Part shown: piece by piece, positions 21,992 to 33,786 of the stretch | Layout: each line of letters begins with the position of its first letter | Numbering within the stretch: the stretch's first letter is position 1 | Source of the DNA: Candidatus Dormiibacterota bacterium | GTDB lineage: Bacteria; Chloroflexota; Dormibacteria; Dormibacterales; Dormibacteraceae | Direction: 5' to 3' | Length of the DNA stretch: 42,778 nucleotides | NCBI GenBank assembly: GCA_955652705.1 | Contig: CATPBK010000010.1 | Location: forward strand, 1-42,778 | Notes under the pieces: generated by a model | What the model was told of the DNA's origin: nothing | The model's database searches: none | What the model saw: the letters and a program-made list of their open reading frames with translations, nothing else | Made by a program: the position numbers and the translations under genes

Positions 21992-22356
21992 AGAAGCTCC
22001 GCAACGCGCCCCGCCAATGCCCGGTCTGCGGCGACCTGCTCGCCCTGACGCGGCTCAGCTGCCACAGCTGCGGGACCGAGCTGGCGGGCAACTTCGAGCA
22101 GTGCGATTTCTGCGCCTTGACGGCAGACGACCGGCAGCTGTTGCGGGTCTTCCTCGCCTCCCGCGGCAACATGAAGGACCTGGAGCGGCACCTGGGCGTC
22201 AGCTATCCGACGGCTCGGGCTCGCTTCGACTCCTTGCTCGGCAAGCTGGGGATCGACCGTCCGGCGCCGCCGAGCCAGCGGGCCGAAGTCCTGGAATCCC
22301 TGGCCAGTGGCGAGATCGACGTGGACGAGGCGATGCACCGCCTGGAACCGACCTAA
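21988..22356 (+). CDS. DUF2089 family protein
   Basis: This 122-residue protein has two zinc-finger-like knuckles, CPVCGDLL and CHSCGTEL, then CDFC, followed by a helix-turn-helix-like region LRVFLASRGNMKDLERHLGVSYPTARAR, and a C-terminal helical motif LESLASGEIDVDEAMHRL. That is the DUF2089 layout. It may bind DNA. It starts at TTG 21988, overlapping the previous stop as TTGA. The C-terminal motif closely resembles the N-terminal helical hairpin of the preceding DUF4097 protein, which suggests the two interact or share a partner. Confidence 0.88.
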   Translation: MKKLRNAPRQCPVCGDLLALTRLSCHSCGTELAGNFEQCDFCALTADDRQLLRVFLASRGNMKDLERHLGVSYPTARARFDSLLGKLGIDRPAPPSQRAEVLESLASGEIDVDEAMHRLEPT

Positions 22357-22460
22357 GGCTTCCGCGCCGACGCGCGACCCGCAGGGCCGATGAGTCCTGC
22401 CTCAGCAGCCTGCTTGCGCAGGCTGACAAGCACGCGGCGGGCGGCTAAGGTGATGCGAGC

Positions 22461-23081
22461 ATGAGCGAGCAGCAGCCGCCCGCGGTCGTCGCGCCGGCGA
22501 CGCAGATGCCTCAGAGCGGCGAGGTCTCGCCGGATGGGCAGTTCATGTGGGACGGCGCCACCTGGCGCCCGATCACCGGCTACCGCTGGGAGCCGACCGA
22601 GTGGACGCGGCCGATGCAAGCTGCGGTGGGCGCCTTCTTCTTGATCAACGGGATCTGGACGGCCCTGGTGCCCTTTGCCTTCGCGGCGGCCATCAGGGAG
22701 AACACGATCAGGCAGGTCCAGCGTCAGAACCCGAGCCTCACACCGGACCAAAGCTCGCAGGCGATCGATATCGGCCTGGCCTTCGTTGAGGGCTTCGCGG
22801 TCTTCCTTGCGGTGCTCTTCGTCCTGATCGGAGTCTTCAGCCTGCTGCGGCGCTGGAGCTGGCTCTTCTACGTCGACCTGGTCATCCTCGGACTGGGCAT
22901 CTTCGGGGTCCTTTCCGGCATCACCTCCATCGCCAATCCCTCCGCGGCGGCCGTGCCCGCCTTCGCGGCCTTCATCGGACTGGCTTTGTCCCTCGTGGGA
23001 CTCGGCCTGGCGGTCTGGATGCTGGTGGCGCGGATCCAGCGCGGCGTCTGGGCAGCTCGCAAGAGTCCAGTGGTCGCCTAG
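22461..23081 (+). CDS. Membrane protein with DUF2510-like N-terminal segment
   Basis: This 206-residue protein starts with a Pro/Gln-rich tail and a short motif SPDGQFMWDGATWRPITG, the WW-like module that precedes membrane domains in DUF2510-type proteins. Four hydrophobic segments follow, at about residues 55-76, 110-130, 137-155 and 165-190. Function is not known. A TAAGGT box lies 9 nt before the ATG, and an upstream hairpin (CAGCCTGC/GCAGGCTG) lies at about 22410-22431. Its TAG stop lies inside the left terminal repeat of element D. Confidence 0.75.
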   Translation: MSEQQPPAVVAPATQMPQSGEVSPDGQFMWDGATWRPITGYRWEPTEWTRPMQAAVGAFFLINGIWTALVPFAFAAAIRENTIRQVQRQNPSLTPDQSSQAIDIGLAFVEGFAVFLAVLFVLIGVFSLLRRWSWLFYVDLVILGLGIFGVLSGITSIANPSAAAVPAFAAFIGLALSLVGLGLAVWMLVARIQRGVWAARKSPVVA

Positions 23082-23285
23082 CCGGCTGCTGAAAAAAGGG
23101 TTCCCGGGCCCTGCGGGCCCTGCGTCGGCTCTGTGTCGCCCTGACGGCCGATCCGTCAGTCGGCTCGTCCGCTCCTCACTCAGGCAGCTTCGGCTGCAAT
23201 CCTTCCGGTGCTCCGTCGCCTTCGCCGGCTCGACTCGCCAGGATCGGGCTCAGCGCTCGACGCCCTTTTTTCACCACCCGGCTAG
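23078..23285 (-). repeat. Dispersed cruciform-like element, copy D
   Basis: A 23-bp terminal inverted repeat with two mismatches (CTAGCCGG, then TG, then TGAAAAAAGGG) runs 23078-23100 and 23263-23285. The central hairpin is GCAGC-CGAA-GCTGC (23197-23184). The core matches copy C (GAGCACCGGA, TGAG, GAGGAGCG, GAGCCGA). Both flanking convergent genes end in TAG codons that lie within the terminal repeats, and each strand meets a run of six T near the far end, so it may serve as a two-way terminator. Confidence 0.78.
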
Positions 23286-24280
23286 CCGGCGTAGACGTTC
23301 GTCTCAGTGTCCTCGGCCCGGGGGTCGGGCTGCTGCTCCGCCCAGTCGGCGGCCTCGGCGCTCTCTGCCTCGTACTCGGCGCGAATGCGCTCGGCCACCT
23401 CGGTCGTCAGCCAGCCGCGTTCCTGCAGCCAGTGCTCGAACTTCGGTATTGGGTCGAATGCAAGCGCCTCCTGGATATCCTCCGGCGTCCGGTAGCGACT
23501 CTGGTTGTCCTCGGAGGTGTGCGAGTTGATGCGCCGGATCCGCGCCTCCAGCAACGTCGGTCCCTCCCCCCGCCGCGCCCGCTCGACGGCCTGCTTGCAA
23601 GCCGCATAGGCGGCGGGCACGTCGCTGCCGTCCACCATCGCGCCCGCCATGCCGTAGCCGGCCGCCCGCCGGTAGAGGTCCGGATTACCGGCTTGGAGGC
23701 GGAGCGGCACCGAGATCGCGTAACCGTTGTTCTCGATGACGAAGACGCAGGCCAGCTTGTGGATGGCGGCGAAGTTGAGCGCCTCGTGGAAGTCCCCCTC
23801 GGAGGTGGCGCCGTCGCCGAAAGTGCAGACGAAGACCGCGTCCTCCTGCCGGAGCTTGGCGGCATATGCCATTCCCGCCGCCTTCGGGATCCAGCTCGCG
23901 ACGACCTGGGAGACGCTGGCGATGTGCCGGGCGCGGTAGCCGAAGCAGCCGCCGGGGATGTTGCGGCCGGCCGTGAGCGGGTCGTCGGCCTTGGCGAAGA
24001 CCGCCAGCATCCATTCCCGTGAGGTGAGGCCCATCCCGACAGCGCTGCCGAGCCCGCGATAGTGGGGCACGAGCCAGTCCCGGGCCCGGTCCAGCGCAGC
24101 GACGGCGCAGACCTGGATGCCCTCGTGCCCCCGAGCCGAGCCCACGAAGGGCGCCCGGCCCTGCTTGACCAGGCTGTGCATGCGGTCGTCGAGCGCTTTG
24201 GAAAGGCACATCCAGCGGTGGATCTGGAGGTACTCCTCCTGGCTGCCCGCCAGCTCCGTCAACTGCTCGGTGGTCGACAT
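23282..24280 (-). CDS. 2-oxo acid dehydrogenase E1 component, alpha subunit
   Basis: This 332-residue protein matches the alpha subunit of thiamine-diphosphate-dependent E1 enzymes (pyruvate or branched-chain 2-oxo acid dehydrogenase). The TPP motif is GDGATSEGDFHEALNFAA at about residues 152-169, followed by the Asn ligand in VFVIENNGYAIS. The phosphorylation-loop region RINSHTSEDNQSRYR is present. E1 needs a beta subunit and E2/E3, and none is in this window, so it is an orphan here. It is the last gene of the BCAA-like operon; its ATG overlaps the HMGL stop as TAATG. Branched-chain substrates are suggested by context, not by visible residues. Confidence 0.9.
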   Translation of the reverse strand: MSTTEQLTELAGSQEEYLQIHRWMCLSKALDDRMHSLVKQGRAPFVGSARGHEGIQVCAVAALDRARDWLVPHYRGLGSAVGMGLTSREWMLAVFAKADDPLTAGRNIPGGCFGYRARHIASVSQVVASWIPKAAGMAYAAKLRQEDAVFVCTFGDGATSEGDFHEALNFAAIHKLACVFVIENNGYAISVPLRLQAGNPDLYRRAAGYGMAGAMVDGSDVPAAYAACKQAVERARRGEGPTLLEARIRRINSHTSEDNQSRYRTPEDIQEALAFDPIPKFEHWLQERGWLTTEVAERIRAEYEAESAEAADWAEQQPDPRAEDTETNVYAG

Positions 24281-25665
24281 TAAGTGGTTGGGCTCTCCAT
24301 CAGCGCCGCCGCGATCTCGACCACCTCTTCGTCGGTGACGCCCAGCCGGTTCAGGTGCTCGTAGTAACGCGAGTGGAAGTCCGAGAAGTCTGACGACTCG
24401 GCGCGCTCCTCGCGCAGCCGCTTGACCTCGTTCATCACGCGCGTCACGAGTTCCGCGTCATGAGGGATACCCGCCGTACGGAGCGCGTGCTCGATGACCA
24501 CCGCGCCCGAGTGCTTGCCGTAGACGTAGTGGACGCGCTCGCCCAGGTCCTCCGGCGGGATGAACTGGTAGATGGCCGGGTGGATGAGCATGCCGGCCGT
24601 GTGAATGCCCGATTCGTGGCTGAAGACGTTGAGCCCGATGCCTGGCTCGGTCGGCGCGACCATGATCCCGCTCGCCCGCTCGAGCCGGTGGGCGAGGTCA
24701 CGCAGCTTCTCGTAGTGGAAGCCGGGGATCTCGATGCCGAAGAGGTAGCGAAGCTGGAGCAGCACCTGGTGCATCGGGGCGTTCCCGGTCCGCTCACCGA
24801 TGCCATTGACCGAGGTCGTGAAAACGTCCGCCCCGCTGCCCAACGCGACGACAGTGTTCCAAGCGCCGATCCCGAGGTCGTTGTGAAAGTGCACGACAAG
24901 CGGCGCCTGCGGAGCCGCAGCCTTGATGCGCGGGATGTATTCGCGCACGGCGTAGGGCGAGTAGCAGCCCACCGTGTCTGGCGTGGAGGGCCGCGTCCCG
25001 CCCGCCTGCATCCCTTCGACGTGGAGCCGGCAGATGTAGTCGATGTCGGCACGGCTGCCATCCTCGCCACCGAACTCGATGTTCTTCGCCCCGTTGTCGC
25101 GCGCGTAGGAGATGGCCTCGCACATCATTCGCAGGTTGGCGTCGCGGTAGAACTGGACCGGCAGCTCCAACCACTCCGAGGCCGGCACGCCTTCGCGGGC
25201 GAGCAGGTTGCGGCCGAGCTTGTACTTCACGTGCAGGTCGGAGGCCGATGTGAAGATGAAGTAGGTCACCGAGTCGCGCGCGAAGCCGAGCTTGTCCATG
25301 ACGCGGAAGGTCGCGTCAATGTCGCCCTTGGTGGACCGCATCATGCAGAGGATCTCGAGGTCTTCGCGGAGCTCGCCACGGCGCTTCCCTTCGAGCACCA
25401 GGCGAAGGGTTTCCCGCTCGGTGTCAGAGACCGCCGGGAACCCCACGTCCATGATGTGGACGCCGATCTCGGAGAGGGCGCGCGCCAGCTCGTACTTGAC
25501 GCGCGGGCTGAAGGCAACCCCTGGCATCTGCTCGCCGTCTCGGAGCGTGTCGTCGTAGACGCGGATCTGGTCGGCCGCGGGGAACTTCAGGTCGTGGAGG
25601 AAGTCGCGGGGGTCTCGGGCCAGCTCCTCCAGCGGTTCCTGGAGGTCGACCGGCTCGTCATTCAT
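24280..25665 (-). CDS. Homocitrate/isopropylmalate synthase-like HMGL-family enzyme
   Basis: This 461-residue protein condenses a 2-oxo acid with an acyl-CoA, judging from the HMGL TIM-barrel motifs: YDDTLRDGEQMPGVAF near residue 37, VGFPAVSDTERE, FHNDLGIGAWNTV, SVNGIGERTGNAPM and FSHESGIHTAGML. It lacks the C-terminal regulatory dimer domain of true LeuA, which is encoded separately at 31854-33587. It is co-translated with leuD and E1-alpha, and follows leuC and a leuB-like gene. Homocitrate synthase, citramalate synthase and a chain-elongating synthase are all possible; the sequence alone does not choose. It starts at ATG 25665, overlapping the leuD stop as ATGA. Confidence 0.88.
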   Translation of the reverse strand: MNDEPVDLQEPLEELARDPRDFLHDLKFPAADQIRVYDDTLRDGEQMPGVAFSPRVKYELARALSEIGVHIMDVGFPAVSDTERETLRLVLEGKRRGELREDLEILCMMRSTKGDIDATFRVMDKLGFARDSVTYFIFTSASDLHVKYKLGRNLLAREGVPASEWLELPVQFYRDANLRMMCEAISYARDNGAKNIEFGGEDGSRADIDYICRLHVEGMQAGGTRPSTPDTVGCYSPYAVREYIPRIKAAAPQAPLVVHFHNDLGIGAWNTVVALGSGADVFTTSVNGIGERTGNAPMHQVLLQLRYLFGIEIPGFHYEKLRDLAHRLERASGIMVAPTEPGIGLNVFSHESGIHTAGMLIHPAIYQFIPPEDLGERVHYVYGKHSGAVVIEHALRTAGIPHDAELVTRVMNEVKRLREERAESSDFSDFHSRYYEHLNRLGVTDEEVVEIAAALMESPTT

Positions 25666-26183
25666 CGCCGGGCGGCCGCTGCCTTCTCCGCCAGGCGCTT
25701 GCGAACCCAGGGCGCCAGACCGCCCATCTTGATCAGCTCGGCCATGAACTGAGGGAAGGGCTCGGCATGGTACTCGTCGCCGCGGGTCAGGTTACGAATG
25801 ACGCCCTCCTCGAGGTCGATCTCTAGCTGGTCGCCCGCCTCGACCGCCTCGGCCGCCTGCGGGGCCTGCAGGATCGGAAACCCGATGTTGATCGAGTTCC
25901 TGAAGAAGATCCGGGCGAAGGAGTCCGCCACCACCGCCGAGATTCCGGCCGCCCGGATGGCGACGGGCGCGATCTCCCGCGACGAGCCGCAGCCGAAGTT
26001 GGAGCCCGCCACCAGGACGTCGCCAGGGGAGACCTTCTTGGCCCAGCCCTCGTTGTCCGGCACGCCTTCCATCGCGTGCTCGCCGAGCACTTTCTCGTCC
26101 AGCGAGTAGATCGCGTACTTGGCCGGGATGACCTGATCGGTGTCGACGTTGTCCCCGAACTTCCAGGCGTTGCCCCGGAGCAC
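25662..26183 (-). CDS. leuD: 3-isopropylmalate dehydratase small subunit
   Basis: This 173-residue swivelling-domain subunit partners LeuC to isomerise 2-isopropylmalate (or homologues such as homocitrate). It shows FGDNVDTDQVIPAKY at the start and VAGSNFGCGSSREIAPVAI in the active-site loop, then FARIFFRNSINIGFP. The start is GTG 26183; no good ribosome site precedes it. It is separated from leuC by element C, which begins 9 nt before the start codon. Relaxed-specificity homologues serve in leucine, isoleucine and lysine routes; leucine is the simplest reading here. Confidence 0.92.
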   Translation of the reverse strand: MLRGNAWKFGDNVDTDQVIPAKYAIYSLDEKVLGEHAMEGVPDNEGWAKKVSPGDVLVAGSNFGCGSSREIAPVAIRAAGISAVVADSFARIFFRNSINIGFPILQAPQAAEAVEAGDQLEIDLEEGVIRNLTRGDEYHAEPFPQFMAELIKMGGLAPWVRKRLAEKAAAARR

Positions 26184-26191
26184 GATCGTCA

Positions 26192-26375
26192 GAGGATGGC
26201 CTCCCGGAGCGTCGGCGGATCTGCGGCGCCCATACGGGCCGCTGCCGGGTTCGGCTCCTGCGCTCCTCGCTCACGCACCTGAGGGTGCGCTCCCTCCGGT
26301 GCTCGGCGCCGCGAGTGCGGCCTCGGGCCGCCTGGATCACCGCATCTCTGCGCGCCGTCCGGGAAGGCCATCCTC
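26192..26375 (-). repeat. Dispersed cruciform-like element, copy C, inside the leu operon
   Basis: The terminal inverted repeat is GAGGATGGCCT plus CCCGG, 16 bp at 26192-26207 against 17 bp at 26359-26375 with one extra base. The central hairpin is CGCACC-CTCA-GGTGCG (26289-26274). It fills almost the whole gap between leuC and leuD; the right end overlaps the leuC stop codon. Its folding could affect read-through or mRNA processing between the two subunit genes. Confidence 0.75.
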
Positions 26376-27660
26376 ATACCGCGACCGGCTTCCGGCTCAG
26401 GACCTCCCCCGGATGCGTGATCTCGCCGGTCACGGCCGAGGCGGCCGCCACCACCGGGTTGGCCAGGTACACGAGCGCCTTCGGATGGCCCATCCGGCCG
26501 GGAAAGTTGCGGTTTGTGGTGGAGAGGCAGACCTCGCCTTCTCCGAGCACTCCCATGTGCCCACCCAGGCAGGCACCGCAGGTGGAGGCGGTCCAGGTCG
26601 CTCCAGCGTCCATGAAGATCCGGATCAGCCCTTCCCGCTCGGCCATCCGGGCCGTCTCGGTCGAGGAAGGCGTGACGATGAGGCGGGTGCTCGGATGCAC
26701 TCGGTGGCCCTTCAGGATCGCGGCCGCCCGGCGCAGGTCGCCGATCCGGGAGTTGGTGCAGGACCCGATGAAGACCTGGTCGATCTTCGTGCCCAGGACC
26801 TCGGAGAGCGGCGCCCAGTTGTCCGGCGACATCGGCTTCGCGACCGACAGCTCGACCTGGGAGACGTCGAACTCGAAGACCTTCTCGTATTCGGCGTCGG
26901 GGTCGGACTCGACGGGCGTGTAGGGCCGTTTGGCGCGGTCCTTCAAGTAGCCGGCGGTGACCTGGTCGAAACCGATGATCCCGTTCTTGGCGCCTGCCTC
27001 GATGGCCATGTTGGTCATCGTGAGCCGGCCTTCCATGTCGATGTGCCCGAGAGCGTCGCCGGTGTGCTCCATCGCCTTCGAGCGCGCCCCGTCCACGCCG
27101 ATCTGGCCGATCACCGTGAGGATCAGGTCCTTGGCCTCGACCCATTCCTGGAGGCGGCCGTGATAGACGAACTTCAGCGTCTCCGGCACCCGGAACCAGA
27201 GCTCGCCCAGCGAGAGGACGCAGGCCAGGTCGGTCGACCCGATGCCCGTCGCGAAGTTGTTGAGAGCGCCGTACGTGCAGGAGTGCGAATCGGCGCCGAC
27301 CACCAGCTCGCCCGGCAGCACCAGGCCCCGCTCCGGCAGGACGGTGTGGCAGATGCCACCGTCGCCGACCTCGAAGTAGTTCGTGATGCCCATCTCGCGA
27401 GCCCATTCGCGTGTGGTCTTGCCCAGGGCGGCGCTGGCCGAGTCTTTGGCCGGCTGGAAATGATCCTGGACGACCGCCAGCCGCTCCGGGTCCCAGACCT
27501 TGGTTGCCCCCATCTGCTCACGCATGATCTTGGAGGCGGGCGGGATGGTCAGGTCGTGGCCCATCGCAAAGTCGACCTTGGCCAGGAGGAGGTCGCCTGG
27601 CTTGACGGACTCCCGGCCGCTGGCGCGGGCCAGGATCTTCTCGGTCATGGTCATCCCCAT
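26374..27660 (-). CDS. leuC: 3-isopropylmalate dehydratase large subunit
   Basis: This 428-residue aconitase-family subunit carries the 4Fe-4S cluster. Motifs: KVDFAMGHDLTIPPAS near residue 28, VVGADSHSCTYGALNNFATG with a cluster-loop His-Ser-Cys, FIGSCTNSRIGDLRRA, then ASTCGACLGGHMG and TTNRNFPGRMG. The length and motifs match the short, archaeal-type LeuC/homoaconitase group rather than E. coli LeuC. Three clustered ATGs lie at 27660, 27654 and 27648; the first overlaps the leuB-like stop as TGATG. LeuD follows after element C. Confidence 0.93.
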   Translation of the reverse strand: MGMTMTEKILARASGRESVKPGDLLLAKVDFAMGHDLTIPPASKIMREQMGATKVWDPERLAVVQDHFQPAKDSASAALGKTTREWAREMGITNYFEVGDGGICHTVLPERGLVLPGELVVGADSHSCTYGALNNFATGIGSTDLACVLSLGELWFRVPETLKFVYHGRLQEWVEAKDLILTVIGQIGVDGARSKAMEHTGDALGHIDMEGRLTMTNMAIEAGAKNGIIGFDQVTAGYLKDRAKRPYTPVESDPDAEYEKVFEFDVSQVELSVAKPMSPDNWAPLSEVLGTKIDQVFIGSCTNSRIGDLRRAAAILKGHRVHPSTRLIVTPSSTETARMAEREGLIRIFMDAGATWTASTCGACLGGHMGVLGEGEVCLSTTNRNFPGRMGHPKALVYLANPVVAAASAVTGEITHPGEVLSRKPVAV

Positions 27661-28682
27661 CAGGCTTTAGCTCGCTCTCCCACTCGCTTGGCGATCGCGT
27701 CGCCGGCCGCGCTCGTGCTCAGGCTGCCACCGAGGTCGGCGGTGCAATCGCCCGCCCGGATGGCATTGACCACGGCCGCCTCGACCGCGGCCGCCTCCGC
27801 CTCAAGCCCGAGGTGCGCGAGCATCATCGCCGAACTCAGTATTGCTCCAACCGGGTTCACGATGCCGCGCCCGGCCAGCTTCGGCGCGCTGCCGTGGACC
27901 GGCTCGAAGAGACCGCGGCCGGTCTCCGGGTTGAGGTTGGCCGAGGGCGCCACGCCCATACCGCCGATGAGCTGCGCCGAGAGGTCGGAGAGCAGGTCGC
28001 CGAAAAGGTTGCCGGTCACGATCACGTCGAACTGGCTGGGGTCCCGCACCAGCTCCATCGCGCAGGTGTCCGAGTAGAGGTGGCGGCTCGCCACCTTCGG
28101 GTGGCGGGGCGCGATCGCCTTCCAGCGCGACTGCCAGAGGCCGCCCGCGAACGCCATCGCGTTCGACTTGTCGACCATGCAAACCTCGCGCCGGGCGCGC
28201 GTGAAAGCGTGCTCCAGGATGCGCGTCACGCCCAGGTAGGTGTTGACGTCCTCCTGGACGGCGACCTCCTCGGGCGTGTCCTTTTTGAAGCGGCCTCCCA
28301 TGCCCACGTAAGCGCCCTCGGTGTTCTCGCGCACGACGAGCAGGTCGACCACCGCGCGCTCCGCATCCTTGAGCGGCGAGAGGCGGGCGTCGTAGAGCTT
28401 CGCGGGGCGGAGGTTCACGTAGAGGTCGAGCTCGAAGCGCAGGCGGAGCAGTACGGCGGCGGCGTAAGCGTCGTCCACGCGCGGATCGCCCACCGCGCCG
28501 AAGAGGATCGCATCAGCCTCGCTGAGGTCCTTGAAGACCTCCGGCGGGAGCGCGACGCCAGTCGCCAGGTAGCGGTCCGCGCCGATGTCAAAGTCCTCGA
28601 ACTCGAGGCCGGCTCCGATCGCCTTGAGAACCTTGACGGCCTCGGGGACGACCTCCTTCCCCGCCCCATCGCCGGGCACCAC
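27660..28682 (-). CDS. leuB: 3-isopropylmalate dehydrogenase-like enzyme
   Basis: This 340-residue beta-decarboxylating dehydrogenase oxidises a 2-alkylmalate with NAD. Visible motifs are LRLRFELDLYVNLRPAKLY (substrate loop, favouring isopropylmalate), VVRENTEGAYVGMGG, VDKSNAM with the catalytic Lys, GNLFGDLLSDLSAQLIGGMG with the Asp metal ligands, and EPVHGSAPKLAG. The first legal start, GTG 28682, gives MVPGDGAG and cuts into the first strand. Codons upstream read PKHVAV in frame behind a CTG at 28700, which would give a complete N-terminus but overlap the ligase stop. Homologues with isocitrate or homoisocitrate specificity cannot be excluded. Confidence 0.9.
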   Translation of the reverse strand: MVPGDGAGKEVVPEAVKVLKAIGAGLEFEDFDIGADRYLATGVALPPEVFKDLSEADAILFGAVGDPRVDDAYAAAVLLRLRFELDLYVNLRPAKLYDARLSPLKDAERAVVDLLVVRENTEGAYVGMGGRFKKDTPEEVAVQEDVNTYLGVTRILEHAFTRARREVCMVDKSNAMAFAGGLWQSRWKAIAPRHPKVASRHLYSDTCAMELVRDPSQFDVIVTGNLFGDLLSDLSAQLIGGMGVAPSANLNPETGRGLFEPVHGSAPKLAGRGIVNPVGAILSSAMMLAHLGLEAEAAAVEAAVVNAIRAGDCTADLGGSLSTSAAGDAIAKRVGERAKA

Positions 28683-28692
28683 CGCAACATGC

Positions 28693-30210
28693 TTAGGCAG
28701 GGGCGGCTTCCTGTTCGCGCAGCTTGAAGCGCTGGATCTTGCCGGTGAGAGTCTTGGGCAGCTCGGGCACGAACTCGATCAGGTGCGGGTACTGGTAGCG
28801 CTGGAGGCGCGACTTGCAGTGCTCCTGCAGGTCTTTGAGGAGCGCTTCGCCGGCCGCAGCTTCGCTCTTCGGGATGACGAATGCCTTGATCTTGATGAAG
28901 CCCTCCACCTCCACGCCGACCACGGCGCTCTCAGCCACGGCCGGGTGCGCGAGAAGGGCGGCTTCGACCTCGACCGGCGAAACCCAGAGCCCGCCCACCT
29001 TGATCATGTCGTCGGACCGGCCCTCGTACCAGTAGAAGCCGTCGGCGTCGGCGCGGTAGCGGTCGCCCGTGTAGAACCAGTCGCCCAGCACCGAGCGCTT
29101 CGTCTTCTCGTGCTGTGCCCAATACAGCGCCAGGGCGCTGTCGCCCTTCACGTAGAGGTCGCCCGCCTCGCCCGTCTCCACCGGCTGCCCCTCGGGGTCC
29201 AGGATCTTGAGCTCGTAGCCCGGGACCGGCTTGCCGTTCGAGCCGGGTCGCACCTCATCGGTGCGGTTCGAGCAGTAGATGTGGAGCATCTCGGTCGAGC
29301 CGACGCCGTCGAGGATGGTCAGCCCGTAGGCGTCTTTCCAGCGCCGCCAGACCTCGGCCGGGAGCGATTCGGCGGCGGAGATGCAGAGCCGGATCGAGGA
29401 AAGGTCGCGCTCCTTGGAGCCTTCGAAGTTGAGCAGCGCGTTGTAGAGCGTGGGTGCCGAGAAGAACAGGGTCGGCTTGCGCTGCTCGATGGTGTCGAGG
29501 ACGGCGGCCGGCGCGGGCCGGCCCTGGTGCAGGACCGCCGCGGCGCCTACCCAGAAGGGGAACGTGAGGCTGTTGCCGAAGCCATAGGCGTGGAAGAGCT
29601 TGGTCGTTGAGAAATTCACGTCGGACTCGCTGATGCGGAGGACCTGCTCCGCGTACGTCTGGCAGGTGTAGGGGATGTCGTGCTGCAGGTGCACCACAGC
29701 CTTCGGCTTCCCGGTCGACCCCGAGCTGTAGAGCCAGAAGGCCATGTCGTCGCGCCGGGTCGGCGCCGGTTCGAACTCGGCGCCGGCCGCGAGCTCCACG
29801 GTCCGCAGCAGTCGGGGAGGGTCGGCGGCCCGTTCCGACGCCGGCCGCACTTTCTCCTCGGTCAGGCCGTCGACGACCACGACTCGGGCCAGCGAGTCGT
29901 CGACGTAATGGTCGTAGTCCTCGGACCGCTGCAGGAGCGGATTGACCGGGACGGGGACCGCGCCAATGCGGAGTGCGCCCAGGAAGGCGGCGGCCCAGGC
30001 CGGGCTGTCGTCGGCGATGATCAGGACGCGCTCTTCACGCCGGACGCCCAGTTCGCGCAGCGCGCGGCCCGCGCCGCAGGCGAGCTTGAAGAGCTCGCCG
30101 TAGGTGACCTGGCCGCCCGCCCAGTAGATCGCCGTCCTGGCATCCCGCCCGGCCTCCAGGTTGCGGTCGAGCAGCAGGCTGGCGTTGTAGCGCTCGGGCA
30201 GCTCGCGCAT
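28693..30210 (-). CDS. Benzoate-CoA ligase-like acyl-CoA synthetase
   Basis: This 505-residue AMP-forming ligase activates a carboxylic acid to its CoA thioester. The ATP loop is YSSGSTGKPKAVVH near residue 165; LDGVGSTEMLHIYCSN, the TGDRY motif, RSDDMIKVGGLWVSPVEVE and the C-terminal catalytic lysine in PKTLTGKIQRFKLR complete the pattern. Overall resemblance is to the benzoate-CoA ligase group. No benzoate degradation genes are in this window. Its position inside the BCAA operon suggests it may act on a branched or aromatic acid linked to the 2-oxo acid pathway. The ATG at 30210 lies 14 nt after the previous gene. Confidence 0.9.
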   Translation of the reverse strand: MRELPERYNASLLLDRNLEAGRDARTAIYWAGGQVTYGELFKLACGAGRALRELGVRREERVLIIADDSPAWAAAFLGALRIGAVPVPVNPLLQRSEDYDHYVDDSLARVVVVDGLTEEKVRPASERAADPPRLLRTVELAAGAEFEPAPTRRDDMAFWLYSSGSTGKPKAVVHLQHDIPYTCQTYAEQVLRISESDVNFSTTKLFHAYGFGNSLTFPFWVGAAAVLHQGRPAPAAVLDTIEQRKPTLFFSAPTLYNALLNFEGSKERDLSSIRLCISAAESLPAEVWRRWKDAYGLTILDGVGSTEMLHIYCSNRTDEVRPGSNGKPVPGYELKILDPEGQPVETGEAGDLYVKGDSALALYWAQHEKTKRSVLGDWFYTGDRYRADADGFYWYEGRSDDMIKVGGLWVSPVEVEAALLAHPAVAESAVVGVEVEGFIKIKAFVIPKSEAAAGEALLKDLQEHCKSRLQRYQYPHLIEFVPELPKTLTGKIQRFKLREQEAAPA

Positions 30211-30224
30211 GGTGCCGACTTAGG

Positions 30225-30554
30225 TTACGACGCGAGCAGCCCGGCGAAGTCCGTGTGGCCGATCAGGGTGACGAACTTCTTGTGGCCCTCGTCGGGCAGG
30301 TCGATGGCGGTCTCGTAGACGAAGGCGTAGACGTTCGCCAGGTTCCAATCGCCGTAACCGCGCATGGCGAGCCGCTGCCGCAGCTCGGTGTCCTGCTCGC
30401 CCTGCTCGAGCAGCTCCTTCGCCTGCTCGTAGAGGGCGTTCAAGACCTGTACCTGCATCTCCAGCTCGGCGATGGTTTGGGCGTCGCCCTCGTCCTCGAC
30501 CAGCAGGTCGACCTCGCGTTGGATCTCCGCGATCTCCTTGGCGTAGTCGTCCAT
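30225..30554 (-). CDS. Small coiled-coil protein of unknown function
   Basis: I do not recognise this 109-residue acidic protein. Residues 1-60 are strongly helical with heptads (EIAEIQREVDLLVEDEG, AELEMQVQVLNALYEQAKEL), suggesting a coiled coil. The C-terminal half, RGYGDWNLANVYAFVYETA to the end, looks globular. No membrane segment or signal peptide is visible. It lies 53 nt after ilvA and 14 nt before the acyl-CoA ligase gene, on the same strand, so it is probably part of the operon; its job cannot be inferred. Confidence 0.72.
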   Translation of the reverse strand: MDDYAKEIAEIQREVDLLVEDEGDAQTIAELEMQVQVLNALYEQAKELLEQGEQDTELRQRLAMRGYGDWNLANVYAFVYETAIDLPDEGHKKFVTLIGHTDFAGLLAS

Positions 30555-30607
30555 CCGGAGAACACTAGGATGCCTCGCGGGCGGTCCGGCCTGCGCGGCC
30601 GGCCTGG

Positions 30608-33786
<3,179 letters not shown>

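Noticed and set aside
22357-22460. Fifth copy of the dispersed cruciform element
   Set aside because: There is a central hairpin (CAGCCTGC/GCAGGCTG) but no matching terminal inverted repeat and the core similarity is weak.
24280-28682. A complete alpha-aminoadipate lysine pathway
   Set aside because: The synthase, LeuCD-like and LeuB-like genes could fit, but no lysine-specific genes such as lysW, lysX or lysZ are in the window.
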